Positions 8,213 through 17,438 of a stretch of DNA of 64,000 nt are shown here, piece after piece; position 1 is the first letter of the stretch; the number at the start of each line of letters is the position of its first letter. Both the position numbers and the translations under genes were made by a program. Source of the stretch: Pseudomonadales bacterium (lineage in GTDB: Bacteria > Pseudomonadota > Gammaproteobacteria > Pseudomonadales > DC-out160); contig JAHRWA010000103.1 in assembly GCA_019090455.1 (NCBI GenBank), forward strand, positions 1-64,000, in the 5' to 3' direction. Below the pieces are notes generated by a model that searched no databases, was not told the DNA's origin, and was given only the letters and a program-made list of their open reading frames with translations.

Positions 8213-10405
8213 TCATAGCCTTTTGTCACTTTTTTCCTTGCGAATAGACTTTACAACCGCCTCCAATGTCGCATCGAATACCTTACCTCTATCCAATATA
8301 ATGGCTTGATCACTAGCAAGTCGTTGAGCGAGATCTTGCTCATTTATGTCTAATGCCTTGACCCCCATTCTATCGACAAAGATCATTCGCTGAGTCACCT
8401 TAATTTTCACTGCTAATTTACATTTTATCGGGGCATCATCGTTCTCACTAAATTCTATCCAGCCACCTATATTAATACTATCGACCTCTTTCAAAAAAGG
8501 TGCTAACTGCTCGGGATCAAATCTATTGTCCTGGGACTCTCGTTGCTTCTCTATATTCGCTGCAACCGACTCGGGCTCATCTAATAAGGTGTTTTCGTCT
8601 CCCTCTCCAGCGGAGTGCCCATCTAGTTTAATTTTCTTCACGTGGGCCTGATCCACATCATCCTCATTATCGGCATTTGAATTGACATCCATGCCACCCG
8701 GCAACTGAGTCAATACAGCGTCGTCAATATCGTACTTTCTCTCCGCTCTTTCTTGAGACCGTGATCTCGCTTTCAATACTTGCTCATCAGCTGTTTCCTG
8801 CAATCGAGCTCGTGATGGTGTTGCAATATTCGGTTTATCGTTGCTTACCAAGGATTCTGACAGCTTAGGTTTTAACAACTTAGGTTTTGACAATGTTGAT
8901 TCTGACAATGTGAATTCTGACGACGTGGATTCCGTCAATAAGGGTGGCTCTGTAGCCTTACCCTTATTAGTCGTCACCTCGGGTTCAACTACGCTTGACC
9001 TGGATACACTTTCTCTTGCCTTTCTTTCTAATTTACGTTGCTCATTTCCTTTAAAAGCTTGAATTTTCTTAAAATGCCGTACGCTTTCAGAAATAGCCCG
9101 ATCAAACACCATGCCTTTTTCGACGTTAAATATTTTCTTATCATTATGTTCAATTGCCAAATCATGTTTATTAATTTCTAGTAGTCGCATGCCAAACCGG
9201 TTTACAAAAATGTAGCAACCTTTACCACTAATAATCACCGCTAGCTTAGCAAACTGAACCTGATCCTCTTCCTTTTTTAACATGAGCCAATCGCCCACTG
9301 CTAACTCATTGACAAAACGCAGGCTGTCTATCGGCACCTCAGACATACCGTCATCGACAATGGCAATTCCGACTTCAATTGGGCTGCATTGTCGCAGCTC
9401 CAATGATTCTCCTTTCATCACTCGAATGAGTTCAGCTTCGATACTGGCGACTGTCGCCGTCAATCTCTCCTCATCATGGTTTATGGCATACAATGAATTT
9501 CTGATGCCATTTAAAAGCGTCATCAAGAAATTGTACAACGACTTCATTTCAACTGTACTACGTGAACCGAAACACCAAATTAGGGTTTCAGTCAGCTTCA
9601 ACATTTTCTTCCAATTCGCGCTTTTACTGCCGTCTTTCAATAAAGCCAACTGCAGTGAAGCGACCCAATCCCCCTTAACAAATTCATCGATCACTTTAGG
9701 CAATGATGCCCCTTTTAGATACCGATTCACATTTTCCACTACATAGGTATGGGCACGCTGAGAGTTGTACTTTCCTATTTCGGTATCTCTCAGGCGTTTT
9801 TCCACAACAGCAACACGCATCTCATACTCAGAAAGGAAGGTTTTCAAATTCGCCAATAGAATTAAAAACACATCAGAGCCCTCTCCACTGTGCTCCAGCA
9901 TTGTTTTTATTATGCTGTCTATTTTGCTCAAAATTGGTTGCGCATAACCAATTTCTGCTTCATTAAGACCAACTGTGGCCTTATATAAACCATTCATATA
10001 CTGCCTAGCGGGATGAGTGGACTTGGTATAGTAGCTAAAATCAAGTAAGGCCAATTTACAGTAGACAAGACTCAACGCATCGACATAGGTTCGGAATAAA
10101 GATGACGCGGGTAAATTACTTTTCATTGATAAAAATATTTTATCGCTAAAACGAATGATGGCGAACTCTTCTGCTCCAAGCATTGTTGGGCTTCCATCGC
10201 GTTCAAAATTACCCAACCATTGAATAACCAACCCATAAACTCCCTGCTTTAACACTCCTTGACTATCAAAGTGGTTGTGGGTATCCGTTAGAAATTGGAC
10301 GAGTTCTTGCTTGGGAATGCTAGCGGTGGTGTCATAATCGTCACCCGGCAATAGCGGTCGCACGATGGACTGTAACAAAACGCCTTTTAAATGGGGTGAG
10401 TCCAT
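8213..10405 (-). CDS. DUF1631 family protein with duplicated C-terminal domain
   Basis: A 730-residue cytoplasmic protein of unknown function that I assign to DUF1631 from its helical N-terminal two thirds (P-K-V-I-x-E-F-V then W-x-x-S-L near 240-255) and overall size. Residues about 370-446 and 645-725 are two diverged copies of one domain; each runs W(L/I), KLAV, IF-V-(N/D)-R, a short D-L-A segment and G-(M/K)-V-F-D. The linker (about 447-640) is low-complexity and holds pentapeptide repeats from a 15-bp tandem array. The adjacent PilZ gene hints at a c-di-GMP context. Biochemical function is unknown. Confidence 0.72.
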   Translation of the reverse strand: MDSPHLKGVLLQSIVRPLLPGDDYDTTASIPKQELVQFLTDTHNHFDSQGVLKQGVYGLVIQWLGNFERDGSPTMLGAEEFAIIRFSDKIFLSMKSNLPASSLFRTYVDALSLVYCKLALLDFSYYTKSTHPARQYMNGLYKATVGLNEAEIGYAQPILSKIDSIIKTMLEHSGEGSDVFLILLANLKTFLSEYEMRVAVVEKRLRDTEIGKYNSQRAHTYVVENVNRYLKGASLPKVIDEFVKGDWVASLQLALLKDGSKSANWKKMLKLTETLIWCFGSRSTVEMKSLYNFLMTLLNGIRNSLYAINHDEERLTATVASIEAELIRVMKGESLELRQCSPIEVGIAIVDDGMSEVPIDSLRFVNELAVGDWLMLKKEEDQVQFAKLAVIISGKGCYIFVNRFGMRLLEINKHDLAIEHNDKKIFNVEKGMVFDRAISESVRHFKKIQAFKGNEQRKLERKARESVSRSSVVEPEVTTNKGKATEPPLLTESTSSEFTLSESTLSKPKLLKPKLSESLVSNDKPNIATPSRARLQETADEQVLKARSRSQERAERKYDIDDAVLTQLPGGMDVNSNADNEDDVDQAHVKKIKLDGHSAGEGDENTLLDEPESVAANIEKQRESQDNRFDPEQLAPFLKEVDSINIGGWIEFSENDDAPIKCKLAVKIKVTQRMIFVDRMGVKALDINEQDLAQRLASDQAIILDRGKVFDATLEAVVKSIRKEKSDKRL
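8859..8933. repeat. Five 15-bp tandem repeats inside the DUF1631 gene
   Basis: Units begin at 8859, 8874, 8889, 8904 and 8919, with consensus close to GACAA(C/T)(G/T)TTGATTCT. In frame they encode serine/leucine/lysine pentapeptides such as ESTLS, KPKLL and KPKLS in the linker. A sixth degenerate unit may start at 8934. Confidence 0.75.
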
Positions 10406-10448
10406 GTAGAATAAATACCATACAGATTAAGCATAAGACGAAGGAAGA

Positions 10449-10991
10449 TTAAGCGCTGCGTTGAACCATCGATTGACTCTTTTGTTTGTCATGTAACACT
10501 TTTTCGATGCTTCGCTTCACATCCCATATTCGGTATTCGTCCTTCTTCGTAAAGCGAATGAGAGGTATCCCTGCCGACCGAAATGCTTTATCCAGAAAGT
10601 TACCCCTGATAATTTGGTGTTTAGGATCAAAGCTAGGATCATATAATTCCACTACACATACAACCCCCATGGTTTGCCTATCACAAAGTAGATAATCCAC
10701 ATGATCTTTTGTTATTTTTTCGAATGCAGCACGTTTCTTCGATAAATTTAACTCACTATCAACCGCTAAAATATCAGCCACTCTCACTTTCCCCATGATG
10801 AGATAATCTTCACCCATCGCTCTAATCAAATAACCAAGAAAAACTCTTTCGGATTTGCTATAAATATGTGTCCGGGCCACATAGGGATAATCAAAGGGTT
10901 TTTGACTCCATTGCTCTACGCGCCACAATAGTAAAGCGGCAGCAATGCCGAGCAGTATGAAACTAATAATATAGAGAGTTTCCGTACCCAT
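10449..10991 (-). CDS. DUF2726 domain protein, membrane anchored
   Basis: The 180 residues begin with a single membrane span (about 5-23), followed by a nuclease-like DUF2726 region: SERVFLGYL near residue 48, DYLLCDRQTMGVVCVVELYD around 98-117 and a C-terminal AGIPLIRF strand. The D...E-x-D/K pattern resembles the restriction-endonuclease-like fold, from which nuclease activity is often inferred but not proven. It sits just upstream of the DUF1631 gene, same strand, with a 43-bp gap, so the two may be cotranscribed. Confidence 0.75.
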   Translation of the reverse strand: MGTETLYIISFILLGIAAALLLWRVEQWSQKPFDYPYVARTHIYSKSERVFLGYLIRAMGEDYLIMGKVRVADILAVDSELNLSKKRAAFEKITKDHVDYLLCDRQTMGVVCVVELYDPSFDPKHQIIRGNFLDKAFRSAGIPLIRFTKKDEYRIWDVKRSIEKVLHDKQKSQSMVQRSA

Positions 10992-11044
10992 AAGTTTTGA
11001 GATTAATACCCGGTGGTTGCTTTAATCATTGAAAAGATGAGACG

Positions 11045-11755
11045 TTATTTATGTTGCGCTATTCGCGCATCTGCGTTCGCAAACATTTCCGTCAACAATC
11101 TCATTTCGATGTCCATCATGGCTGCTACCAACCTTTCAGGACTCTTAACATATCTAACCGCTTCATACCCCTTTGCCAAGATGCCATACATATCACCCAA
11201 ACCGCCGAGCTTTGCAGGCCCCTTCGCAATCTTAAAAGCACTGTAGACCAACCTACTCTTGCTATTTTTGTCTAAATCTAGCGTCAAACTTTTGATGAGT
11301 TCAATTTGCCGAATCCGATTTTCATAACTGTTGGCAAGTCTATTGGCGTTAATATAATTGTCGGCAGTTATTTCTTTCACTTTCATATTCTCAAACAGAA
11401 CCGCTACCAGCAACTCATCAAGTTCCGCTGCCAAAACACTGTATTCTAACGTTGCGGAAACCAGTTCAGGATTGGAAACTAACTTCAGCGCCAATTTAAT
11501 TGCTTTTTCAAAATTGCTCCCGACTTGAGATAGATCCAAACCGGCATACATTTCCAGTAAGAAAAATTCCATCACTCGACGATCATGGGGATCAGAGAAA
11601 AGAGCATCGTGATTTATACGCATTCGTTGCTGCCGAAATGCTTGAACTCTATTGAGCCGTCTATTGAATTCGGAACGCTCATCGAGGTGACGACGTAGCG
11701 ACCTATAACGTTGAAGATCTCTCTTTATGACTGAGGTAACATCCTTGCAACTCAT
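11045..11755 (-). CDS. Hypothetical protein, helical and charged
   Basis: I do not recognise this 236-residue protein. It is almost entirely predicted helical and rich in Arg, Leu and Glu, with no signal peptide or membrane span. A segment near 60-80 reads RRVMEFFLLEMYAGLDLSQV, and a later region (185-220) has a KLGGLGDMYGILAKGYEAV motif. A strong AGGAG ribosome site precedes the ATG. It lies 53 bp upstream of the DUF2726 gene on the same strand and could be the first gene of the 11755-to-7870 transcription unit. Confidence 0.7.
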   Translation of the reverse strand: MSCKDVTSVIKRDLQRYRSLRRHLDERSEFNRRLNRVQAFRQQRMRINHDALFSDPHDRRVMEFFLLEMYAGLDLSQVGSNFEKAIKLALKLVSNPELVSATLEYSVLAAELDELLVAVLFENMKVKEITADNYINANRLANSYENRIRQIELIKSLTLDLDKNSKSRLVYSAFKIAKGPAKLGGLGDMYGILAKGYEAVRYVKSPERLVAAMMDIEMRLLTEMFANADARIAQHK

Positions 11756-11923
11756 AAGACTACTCCTTGCTATTACGCCTTAAGATAGGTATAGCATTTA
11801 AGGAAAGTTAAACAAGGATTTCCAACCCAGCAGAGCACTCTGCCACCATAATCTCCCATGACATTCTGCGTGGTAATATTTAATATGCTATCTATGACTT
11901 AAGGTAACCGGTTCTCCACAAGA

Positions 11924-13084
11924 GTGAAGTCTGTGTATCAAAAACAAATTTTGTCTTTCACATTAGCCATTTCATCGATAGTTTTTCTAGGGTCATTGAT
12001 TTATTGGGATGTGATCTCATGGAATGGGCCACCTCAAATTAATAATTCTGCCTTAGACCTAGCCTCTCCTCCCGCAGCACCTCAACCAAAACTGCATCGG
12101 CCAATAGCGCCTCAGCAAGGAACAATGACCTCCTCTTCCAAACGTATTTATCGCTGGACCAATGCAGAAGGAGTCACTCAATACGGCGATGAAAAGCCTG
12201 TCGATCAGAACATCCCAATTGAGGATAAATCGAAGGAGTTTCTATTCAAGCGACCCTACCGCTTCAACGTCCGCTCAGTCTCCTTTCCACTGACCCCTAA
12301 AATGCAATCTGAAATTGAAATTGCACTATCCACAATTCTTGATACTTATAACGATACTCTGGGCTTACCTTATAAAGAGAGGTCACCGATCAATGTTGTG
12401 ATATACGGCGACTTGGTCGAATTTGAGAGTAGCCGGAATAAGTTCGCTGCCAGATCCCGGCTCCCTGAAAGATCCCAGTTCTATGCAAGATTAACGCACC
12501 CAACAGGTTTCTTTGATCCTCTTGGACAGACCTATCACATCTGGAAAAACCAGGATATGGCAACAGTGATTTCAGTGGCTGCCCATTTATCTAGCAAGGC
12601 TAGCTTAGATCAGAAATTTCGTGACGCACCGGCCTGGCTCCGCGAAGGTTTAGCTGAGTATTTTGGAGGAATCAAAATACTCGATGCCCGTGTCATCATT
12701 CCCTTAAAACCAGAATGGGATAATCCTCTTAAACAACGACTTCGCCAAAAGCAGTTAATACCACTTAAGCAATTTTTGGCATTCTCAAATTCCGACTGGT
12801 ATGGCAGGAACCCACACACTACCTATGATTCATACCTCCCAATGGCCTGGTCATTGGTGTATTTCATGATGGGTTCAAGAGAGGGGCAACAATTACTGTT
12901 GCAAATAATTCAACATATCGCTTCCGCTGATTTAGCACAACCCGACAGTCCTGATGACAGCTCTCAAGCTAAAACGTCTTTATCGGCAGTTGACGTCGAA
13001 GAACACTATTATGGCGGTATTGAGCGCCTGGAAATGAATTGGCATCAATGGATCAAACGCAATAGAACGGCGCACCGATATTAA
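11924..13084 (+). CDS. DUF4124 / gluzincin-like protein without an HExxH motif
   Basis: This 386-residue protein begins with an N-terminal signal anchor (about 9-28). A DUF4124 motif follows (IYRWTNAEGVTQYGDEKP near 69-87), then a region like the peptidase MA / DUF1570 family ending in APAWLREGLAEYFGG near 233-247. In active members a HExxH helix lies just upstream. Here that segment reads SVAAHLSSK, so the metal-binding and catalytic residues are not intact. It is probably a periplasmic binding or structural protein, or an inactive peptidase. The start is a GTG with a weak ribosome site. Confidence 0.62.
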   Translation: MKSVYQKQILSFTLAISSIVFLGSLIYWDVISWNGPPQINNSALDLASPPAAPQPKLHRPIAPQQGTMTSSSKRIYRWTNAEGVTQYGDEKPVDQNIPIEDKSKEFLFKRPYRFNVRSVSFPLTPKMQSEIEIALSTILDTYNDTLGLPYKERSPINVVIYGDLVEFESSRNKFAARSRLPERSQFYARLTHPTGFFDPLGQTYHIWKNQDMATVISVAAHLSSKASLDQKFRDAPAWLREGLAEYFGGIKILDARVIIPLKPEWDNPLKQRLRQKQLIPLKQFLAFSNSDWYGRNPHTTYDSYLPMAWSLVYFMMGSREGQQLLLQIIQHIASADLAQPDSPDDSSQAKTSLSAVDVEEHYYGGIERLEMNWHQWIKRNRTAHRY

Positions 13085-13122
13085 TATTTAGCTAATAAAC
13101 TGGGTTTTTAATCACTTTCTGC

Positions 13123-13203
13123 TGCTTCAAGGTTGAAGCATATCAGGATGTACGTTATTTTTTGCCAGGCCGATTTTAACGACTGGCTAAAAATATGAAC
13201 GTA
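13123..13203. repeat. Two inverted repeats downstream of the DUF4124 gene
   Basis: A perfect 8-bp inverted repeat (13123-13130 and 13133-13140) is followed by a longer imperfect one: 13151-13168 against 13183-13203, sharing TACGTT and GCCAG-type ends with a 3-base bulge. Neither has a T-run after it. They could be a weak terminator or a small structured element. Confidence 0.4.
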
Positions 13204-13335
13204 TTTGTATAATGAAGACATGGCATAGCAAGGCAATGACTTAGCAGGGTAATAGCTTAGAATAGATGCTAAATACTAAAGGTTCGACAACAACCGAAAC
13301 TTAAACTAATAATAAACGCTGCAGAACCAAAACCA

Positions 13336-14022
13336 ATGGAAAATGAATTTAGTGTAGTTGCGATCAAATCGACCGCAGCCCCCGTAATAGAGCACCTCAC
13401 TCGCTTTTTCAAAGCCAACGGCGGCGCTATATTAGAGCCGGTAAAGGAGTCAAAGCTGCCCTCGAAGACCTTTCTCTCCTTATTGAAAACAAAGCCTGTT
13501 CAACTCCACGACAGCGCTATTCGATTTAGATTCCATGAAAACAATCCTTGGACCATCATTCAATTTGAAGTGACCAGCATGATGCCGGGATTATTGTATT
13601 TTTTATCAACATCCTTGAAAACGGATCTTTTTGCCGTGGAACAAATTGCGTCAGTGGGATATCGCCACTTCAGCAATCTCAAGTCAGGAGAGTTCCAACA
13701 CCTCTATACGGAGCATGACGGTGAGGAAGCAGAACTCATCAACATGAATTATATCGACATACTCGAACATGCTGCGGCCAATAGAAAGTTTGATGCCAGT
13801 AAAATTGGTGGATTAAATGAAGAGGAAATTCGTCACCAAGCTTTTTTAATGCTGACCAAAGTCACACCCATTAGTTTTTTCAACAAGGCCCCTTGGCCTG
13901 AAAAATCTGCCAGTGATGGATATTACCGTTACTTACTTGAACCACATATAAGGGCACGTATTCAGCTAGGTAATGGATCGGATAACTGGGAAACATTGCA
14001 ATCGGCAACCCATCCTATCTAA
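13336..14022 (+). CDS. Hypothetical protein
   Basis: A 228-residue protein I do not recognise. It looks globular and cytoplasmic: no signal peptide, membrane span or low-complexity region. Visible features are an aromatic stretch (FRFHENNPWTIIQFEV near 68-83), a YRHFSNLKSGEFQHLY segment near 114-130, and a C-terminal helix-rich half. The ribosome site is weak. It stands alone between the DUF4124 gene and a convergent response-regulator gene, so context does not suggest a role. Confidence 0.65.
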   Translation: MENEFSVVAIKSTAAPVIEHLTRFFKANGGAILEPVKESKLPSKTFLSLLKTKPVQLHDSAIRFRFHENNPWTIIQFEVTSMMPGLLYFLSTSLKTDLFAVEQIASVGYRHFSNLKSGEFQHLYTEHDGEEAELINMNYIDILEHAAANRKFDASKIGGLNEEEIRHQAFLMLTKVTPISFFNKAPWPEKSASDGYYRYLLEPHIRARIQLGNGSDNWETLQSATHPI

Positions 14023-14051
14023 CTCAATTATCTAACTCTATTATCTAACTC
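14016..14051. repeat. Three 13-bp-period repeats after the hypothetical gene
   Basis: The 10-mer TATCTAACTC recurs at 14016-14025, 14029-14038 and 14042-14051, a period of 13 bp, across the stop codon and the 39-bp gap between two convergent genes. Confidence 0.75.
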
Positions 14052-14061
14052 TCGCTACCGA

Positions 14062-15342
14062 TCATAAAAGCACTATCCCCACCGCTATTAGACTCAGAAT
14101 GGTTGCATACAACGCAGTTCGATTTGATGATTTTGTTTGTGCGAGATTTACCTTCGACATCTGATCCAACTGCGCTTCCATATCACTTAATTGGCCTTTC
14201 ACCGTACTGAGTTGATCTTTCATAACGCTTAATTGGTCTTCCGCAGCACTATCAATAACAATCGGGGCCGCCGTCGAGGTGGTTTCGTTTACTATCGACC
14301 CTTCTTGTGATATCGCCGCTTGTGAGATAGCTGCCGTTGCCGCTTCGGCACCTGCCAGTTCGGCCAATGATTGGATCTCGCCTATCAGAGCCTCATCCAG
14401 CTCCGACACGCCAGGCTTCTCGCTATATTGAGACTCAAACTGTGCTATCGACTCATCATACCGCTTAACACTGGTTTCCAGAAAATCCTCCATCCTCGTA
14501 ATTTTCTGCTCAAGCGCAATCACTCTCTTTGCATCATGTTTTGCAATTGCTGTATTGACGGCTGCCATCGATACGGACTCGACTACATCAGCATCCATTT
14601 TTTCTGTCATTTTCTGACAAATAGTTTCTTGCTGAGACACAATCTCGCTGGTTTCATTAATCCGGCTATTTAAGGAGTTCACTGAACTATCGGTTAATTC
14701 CGCCTGAGTTTCCAAGAAACCCAGCGACTCTTTCACTGCAACAAGACTAGCGTCAATGGCTTCTTGCAACGAGGACTCAGTAACTGAAGACTGAGGGATT
14801 AACTCCATCGCACTGCTCACTGTATCGGTAACGGCATCGGTAACGGCATCGTTGATCGCCTTGCCTACAGCAGCCTCAACAATGGCCTCAACCTCCGCCT
14901 TACTAAGGCCCGCCGCTTCCATTGCAATATTGGTTTCCGTTGCAATATTGGCCGCAGTTGTCTCTATCGGTGATTGTGAATTCAACAGTGACAACACTTC
15001 GGTAATCTGTGGGGATTTCGCTGGCTTCGGTAATACACCAATAGCACCACTCGATTTAGCTTCCGCCAAATATTCCGCTCCCTCCTTCGAGGTGTACATC
15101 ACAACAGGTATGCTCGCTGTTGATGGATCTTGCGTTATCTTTCGCGTCGCTTCTAGACCATCCATCCCCGGCATCATATGATCCATAAAAACAACATCAG
15201 GTTTTTGGGATTTCAGGTACTCCAAAGCCTCCTCAGCTGACTCCGCCAAATCAACATTCATGCCTCCTTTACTTAAGAGACGGCTTAGCATGACTCGAGC
15301 TGACTTTGAATCATCTACCACTAGCGCGTGTTCTACTGACAT
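14062..15342 (-). CDS. Tail-anchored response regulator with coiled coil
   Basis: 426 residues in three parts. The N-terminal receiver domain (1-120) has the acidic pair Asp10/Asp11 and phosphoacceptor Asp54 (VFMDHMMPGMDG). A long Ala/Glu/Ser-rich coiled-coil region (about 130-400) has heptad-like repeats such as DQLSVMKDQLS. The last 20 residues form a single membrane span with almost no tail after it. The anchor position suggests a C-tail-anchored signalling protein that would sit on the cytoplasmic face. No kinase gene is adjacent. The coding sequence contains short tandem duplications (14824-14847). Confidence 0.8.
   Translation of the reverse strand: MSVEHALVVDDSKSARVMLSRLLSKGGMNVDLAESAEEALEYLKSQKPDVVFMDHMMPGMDGLEATRKITQDPSTASIPVVMYTSKEGAEYLAEAKSSGAIGVLPKPAKSPQITEVLSLLNSQSPIETTAANIATETNIAMEAAGLSKAEVEAIVEAAVGKAINDAVTDAVTDTVSSAMELIPQSSVTESSLQEAIDASLVAVKESLGFLETQAELTDSSVNSLNSRINETSEIVSQQETICQKMTEKMDADVVESVSMAAVNTAIAKHDAKRVIALEQKITRMEDFLETSVKRYDESIAQFESQYSEKPGVSELDEALIGEIQSLAELAGAEAATAAISQAAISQEGSIVNETTSTAAPIVIDSAAEDQLSVMKDQLSTVKGQLSDMEAQLDQMSKVNLAQTKSSNRTALYATILSLIAVGIVLL
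14824..14847 (-). repeat. 12-bp tandem duplication in the response-regulator gene
   Basis: ATCGGTAACGGC is repeated exactly at 14824-14835 and 14836-14847, encoding the repeated DAVTDAVTD stretch of the coiled-coil part. A further 18-bp duplication containing TTGCAATATTGG lies at about 14927-14961. Confidence 0.7.
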
Positions 15343-15700
15343 AATTATTTCTCTATCTTCTCGGTCATATCGATGCTAACTCGTTTTGTTCTATTAACGC
15401 TGGTCGTTATAAGTTCTCAGCTCTAAGTATTTGTAGATCGAGTTAATCGTATTCATTAATAATAGTCTAATACCCATCCAATGCCCCGCCAATATTTTTA
15501 GCTAAACCAGCACTACGCTTATCCTCTATTGAGCACATGATTCATTGGGCCGAGCAATTAGACATTATTATTTGATTTAAGACAATTCAAGATTAACTTA
15601 GGCTCAATCATAAAATTCAGTTTTAAAATCTAGCATCCAGTTTCAGAATTTGATCTAATAATCTAAGCTAGGAAACAATGATTTATAAAAGGAAACCCGT
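15343..15700. other. Divergent intergenic region before the cyclophilin gene
   Basis: This AT-rich 358-bp gap separates the response regulator (minus) from the cyclophilin gene (plus), so it should hold two divergent promoters. I see no gene, strong hairpin or recognisable operator beyond the AAAGGA ribosome site just before 15701. Confidence 0.4.
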
Positions 15701-16438
15701 ATGTTCAAGTTAAATCTCCTGCTTATCACATTCCGTCAAACGCTGATGGCCCTCATTTTTTGTTCACTCGCATCGGCCGCATTTTCAGAAGATTCTGCAA
15801 TCACCAGCGCCTCCCAAACCACTAGCAACACATCACTACCCATCGCTATCATAGAAGTCGATATTGAAACGAGTTCGGGGACAATTCGGGTCGCTTTAAA
15901 TAATGAAAAAGCCCCTATATCAGTAAAGAACTTCCTTTCATACGTTGAAGAAGGGTTTTACGAGAACATCATATTCCACCGAGTGATAGACCGGTTCATG
16001 ATACAAACGGGCGGGTTTGATACTCAATTAAATCGCAAAGAAACCCGTGACCCCATCAAAAATGAAGCCGAAAACGGTCTCAAAAACCTTCGCGGCACTA
16101 TAGCCATGGCCCGTACCGGAATCGTAGACTCAGCCACTTCACAGTTTTTTATCAATCTCGCTGACAACCGATTTCTCGACAATGGAGTACGTGGTTTTGG
16201 ATATGCCGTATTTGGAAAAGTCATACAAGGAATGGATGTTGTCAGTCGAATAGGACAAGCAAAAACGACACGCCGAGGAATTCTGCCCACAGTACCCGCC
16301 GAGGAAATTACCATTTTATCGATCAAGGTAATAGGCGATACACGCAGTTCCACTGCAACACCTTCAAAATCGATACCGCCAAAATCGACACCCCCTGCAG
16401 TTGCCCCCACCACTCCAACAGGGGTAAAAGTAAACTAA
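15701..16438 (+). CDS. Exported peptidyl-prolyl cis-trans isomerase (cyclophilin)
   Basis: This is a PpiA-like folding catalyst, probably periplasmic. The first 30 residues form a signal peptide (hydrophobic [15 protein letters not shown]). The cyclophilin domain spans about 50-215 and keeps the active-site run [14 protein letters not shown] and [15 protein letters not shown] proline/threonine/serine-rich tail of about 30 residues follows and contains a 15-bp tandem repeat (16361-16390). AAAGGA precedes the ATG. It is convergent with the gspB gene and probably monocistronic. Confidence 0.88.
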   Translation: MFKLNLLLITFRQTLMALIFCSLASAAFSEDSAITSASQTTSNTSLPIAIIEVDIETSSGTIRVALNNEKAPISVKNFLSYVEEGFYENIIFHRVIDRFMIQTGGFDTQLNRKETRDPIKNEAENGLKNLRGTIAMARTGIVDSATSQFFINLADNRFLDNGVRGFGYAVFGKVIQGMDVVSRIGQAKTTRRGILPTVPAEEITILSIKVIGDTRSSTATPSKSIPPKSTPPAVAPTTPTGVKVN

Positions 16439-16515
16439 CAGTAGTGCCGAACTAGAACATCAAGAAGCCTATAACAGAGTGCGGCCCTCCGGTAACGGGA
16501 ATAGGTTCAATTATT

Positions 16516-16548
16516 GAAATAGGGTCTATTGCTGAAATAGGGTCTATT
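16516..16548. repeat. 18-bp direct repeat between cyclophilin and gspB genes
   Basis: The 15-mer GAAATAGGGTCTATT occurs exactly at 16516-16530 and 16534-16548 (period 18 bp) in the non-coding spacer, with looser GAAAT-type copies on either side. Confidence 0.7.
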
Positions 16549-16586
16549 ACAGAAATTACTGACAATAATAGACTCCCTTGCTGAAG

Positions 16587-17438
16587 CTAGAAGTTCCATT
16601 GCTGAATAACGCCGACCTCAAAGGTATATCCTTGATACGTTAATACAACACCGTTCTTTGTAATTCTTTCCAGAAAGATATCCCTGTCCAGCGGCTGCTG
16701 CTCCTTTAGGTTCATCCCGTTAATAATCACGTTACGATATTGGGGCATGCCGGAATAGAGATGAGAAGAAAACTCTAACTGAGGGATATTATCTCGAATA
16801 TGAGCAGGCAGCTGACTCAAATTCATTACCGATTCTCTCTCCTCTGTAACAAGGTTGACCTTCTCTGATTGTTTTTTTAGCGTGACCAAATCTTCCTTAA
16901 AGGTGTCCGTCTCCGAGGTTTCCTCAGAGATAGCCAATTTCTTCCGCTCCTCTTTCTCTGTCTTTGCCTTATCTTTTAATTTCAAATCGTTTTCCGATGC
17001 TAAACGACTTTTCATTTCGACATTGTCTTTCAGTAAAGAAACGGCTTTAAGCTCGTTAGAATACGGTGAAACCTTATCAACATCAGAAGTTACCCCACTG
17101 GGGTCAGCTCTTTTCCCCAACGGAGTGGCTTTCCCTGTAGGTTCTATATGCTCTCTGGGCTCTACACTCCCAGTAGGTTCTACATTCCCAGTAAGAGCTA
17201 CATTCAGATGACTCGATGTGTTGGGTCTAACACTGTTCTCTGGGCTCACGCCTGCTCGCCCTAACCAGAAAACCAAGGCAATCACATTAAGCACCACCAC
17301 GCCCCACAACCCCCAGCTCTTCCAACTCTTTCTTTCTATTTCAACAGTGGGTGCCATATGATTACTTTGAAGACTCGGCACATCACCTCTCTCACGTTCT
17401 TGCTCCGATTTTTTTAATGCATCTAAGATATAGGACAT
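16587..17438 (-). CDS. gspB: General secretion pathway protein B
   Basis: GspB partners the GspA ATPase to help place the outer-membrane T2SS secretin through the peptidoglycan. The 283 residues begin with the family hallmark MSYILDALKKSEQERERG, then one membrane span (about 43-62). A long variable linker contains an 18-bp tandem array. The C-terminal T2SSB domain (about 225-283) includes YSGMPQYRNVIINGMNL. The start overlaps the gspA stop by one base, so the two are translationally coupled. It lies apart from the gspE-M operon. Confidence 0.88.
   Translation of the reverse strand: MSYILDALKKSEQERERGDVPSLQSNHMAPTVEIERKSWKSWGLWGVVVLNVIALVFWLGRAGVSPENSVRPNTSSHLNVALTGNVEPTGSVEPREHIEPTGKATPLGKRADPSGVTSDVDKVSPYSNELKAVSLLKDNVEMKSRLASENDLKLKDKAKTEKEERKKLAISEETSETDTFKEDLVTLKKQSEKVNLVTEERESVMNLSQLPAHIRDNIPQLEFSSHLYSGMPQYRNVIINGMNLKEQQPLDRDIFLERITKNGVVLTYQGYTFEVGVIQQWNF
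17137..17208 (-). repeat. Four 18-bp tandem repeats in the gspB linker
   Basis: Units at 17137-17154, 17155-17172, 17173-17190 and 17191-17208 share the core TCTACATTCCCAGTAGG. In frame they encode hexapeptides such as TGNVEP, TGSVEP and REHIEP in the periplasmic linker. Confidence 0.75.

Noticed and set aside
9282-9746. 154-codon open frame antisense to the DUF1631 gene
   Set aside because: It lies within a well-supported gene on the other strand, has no ribosome site, and its protein shows no family pattern.
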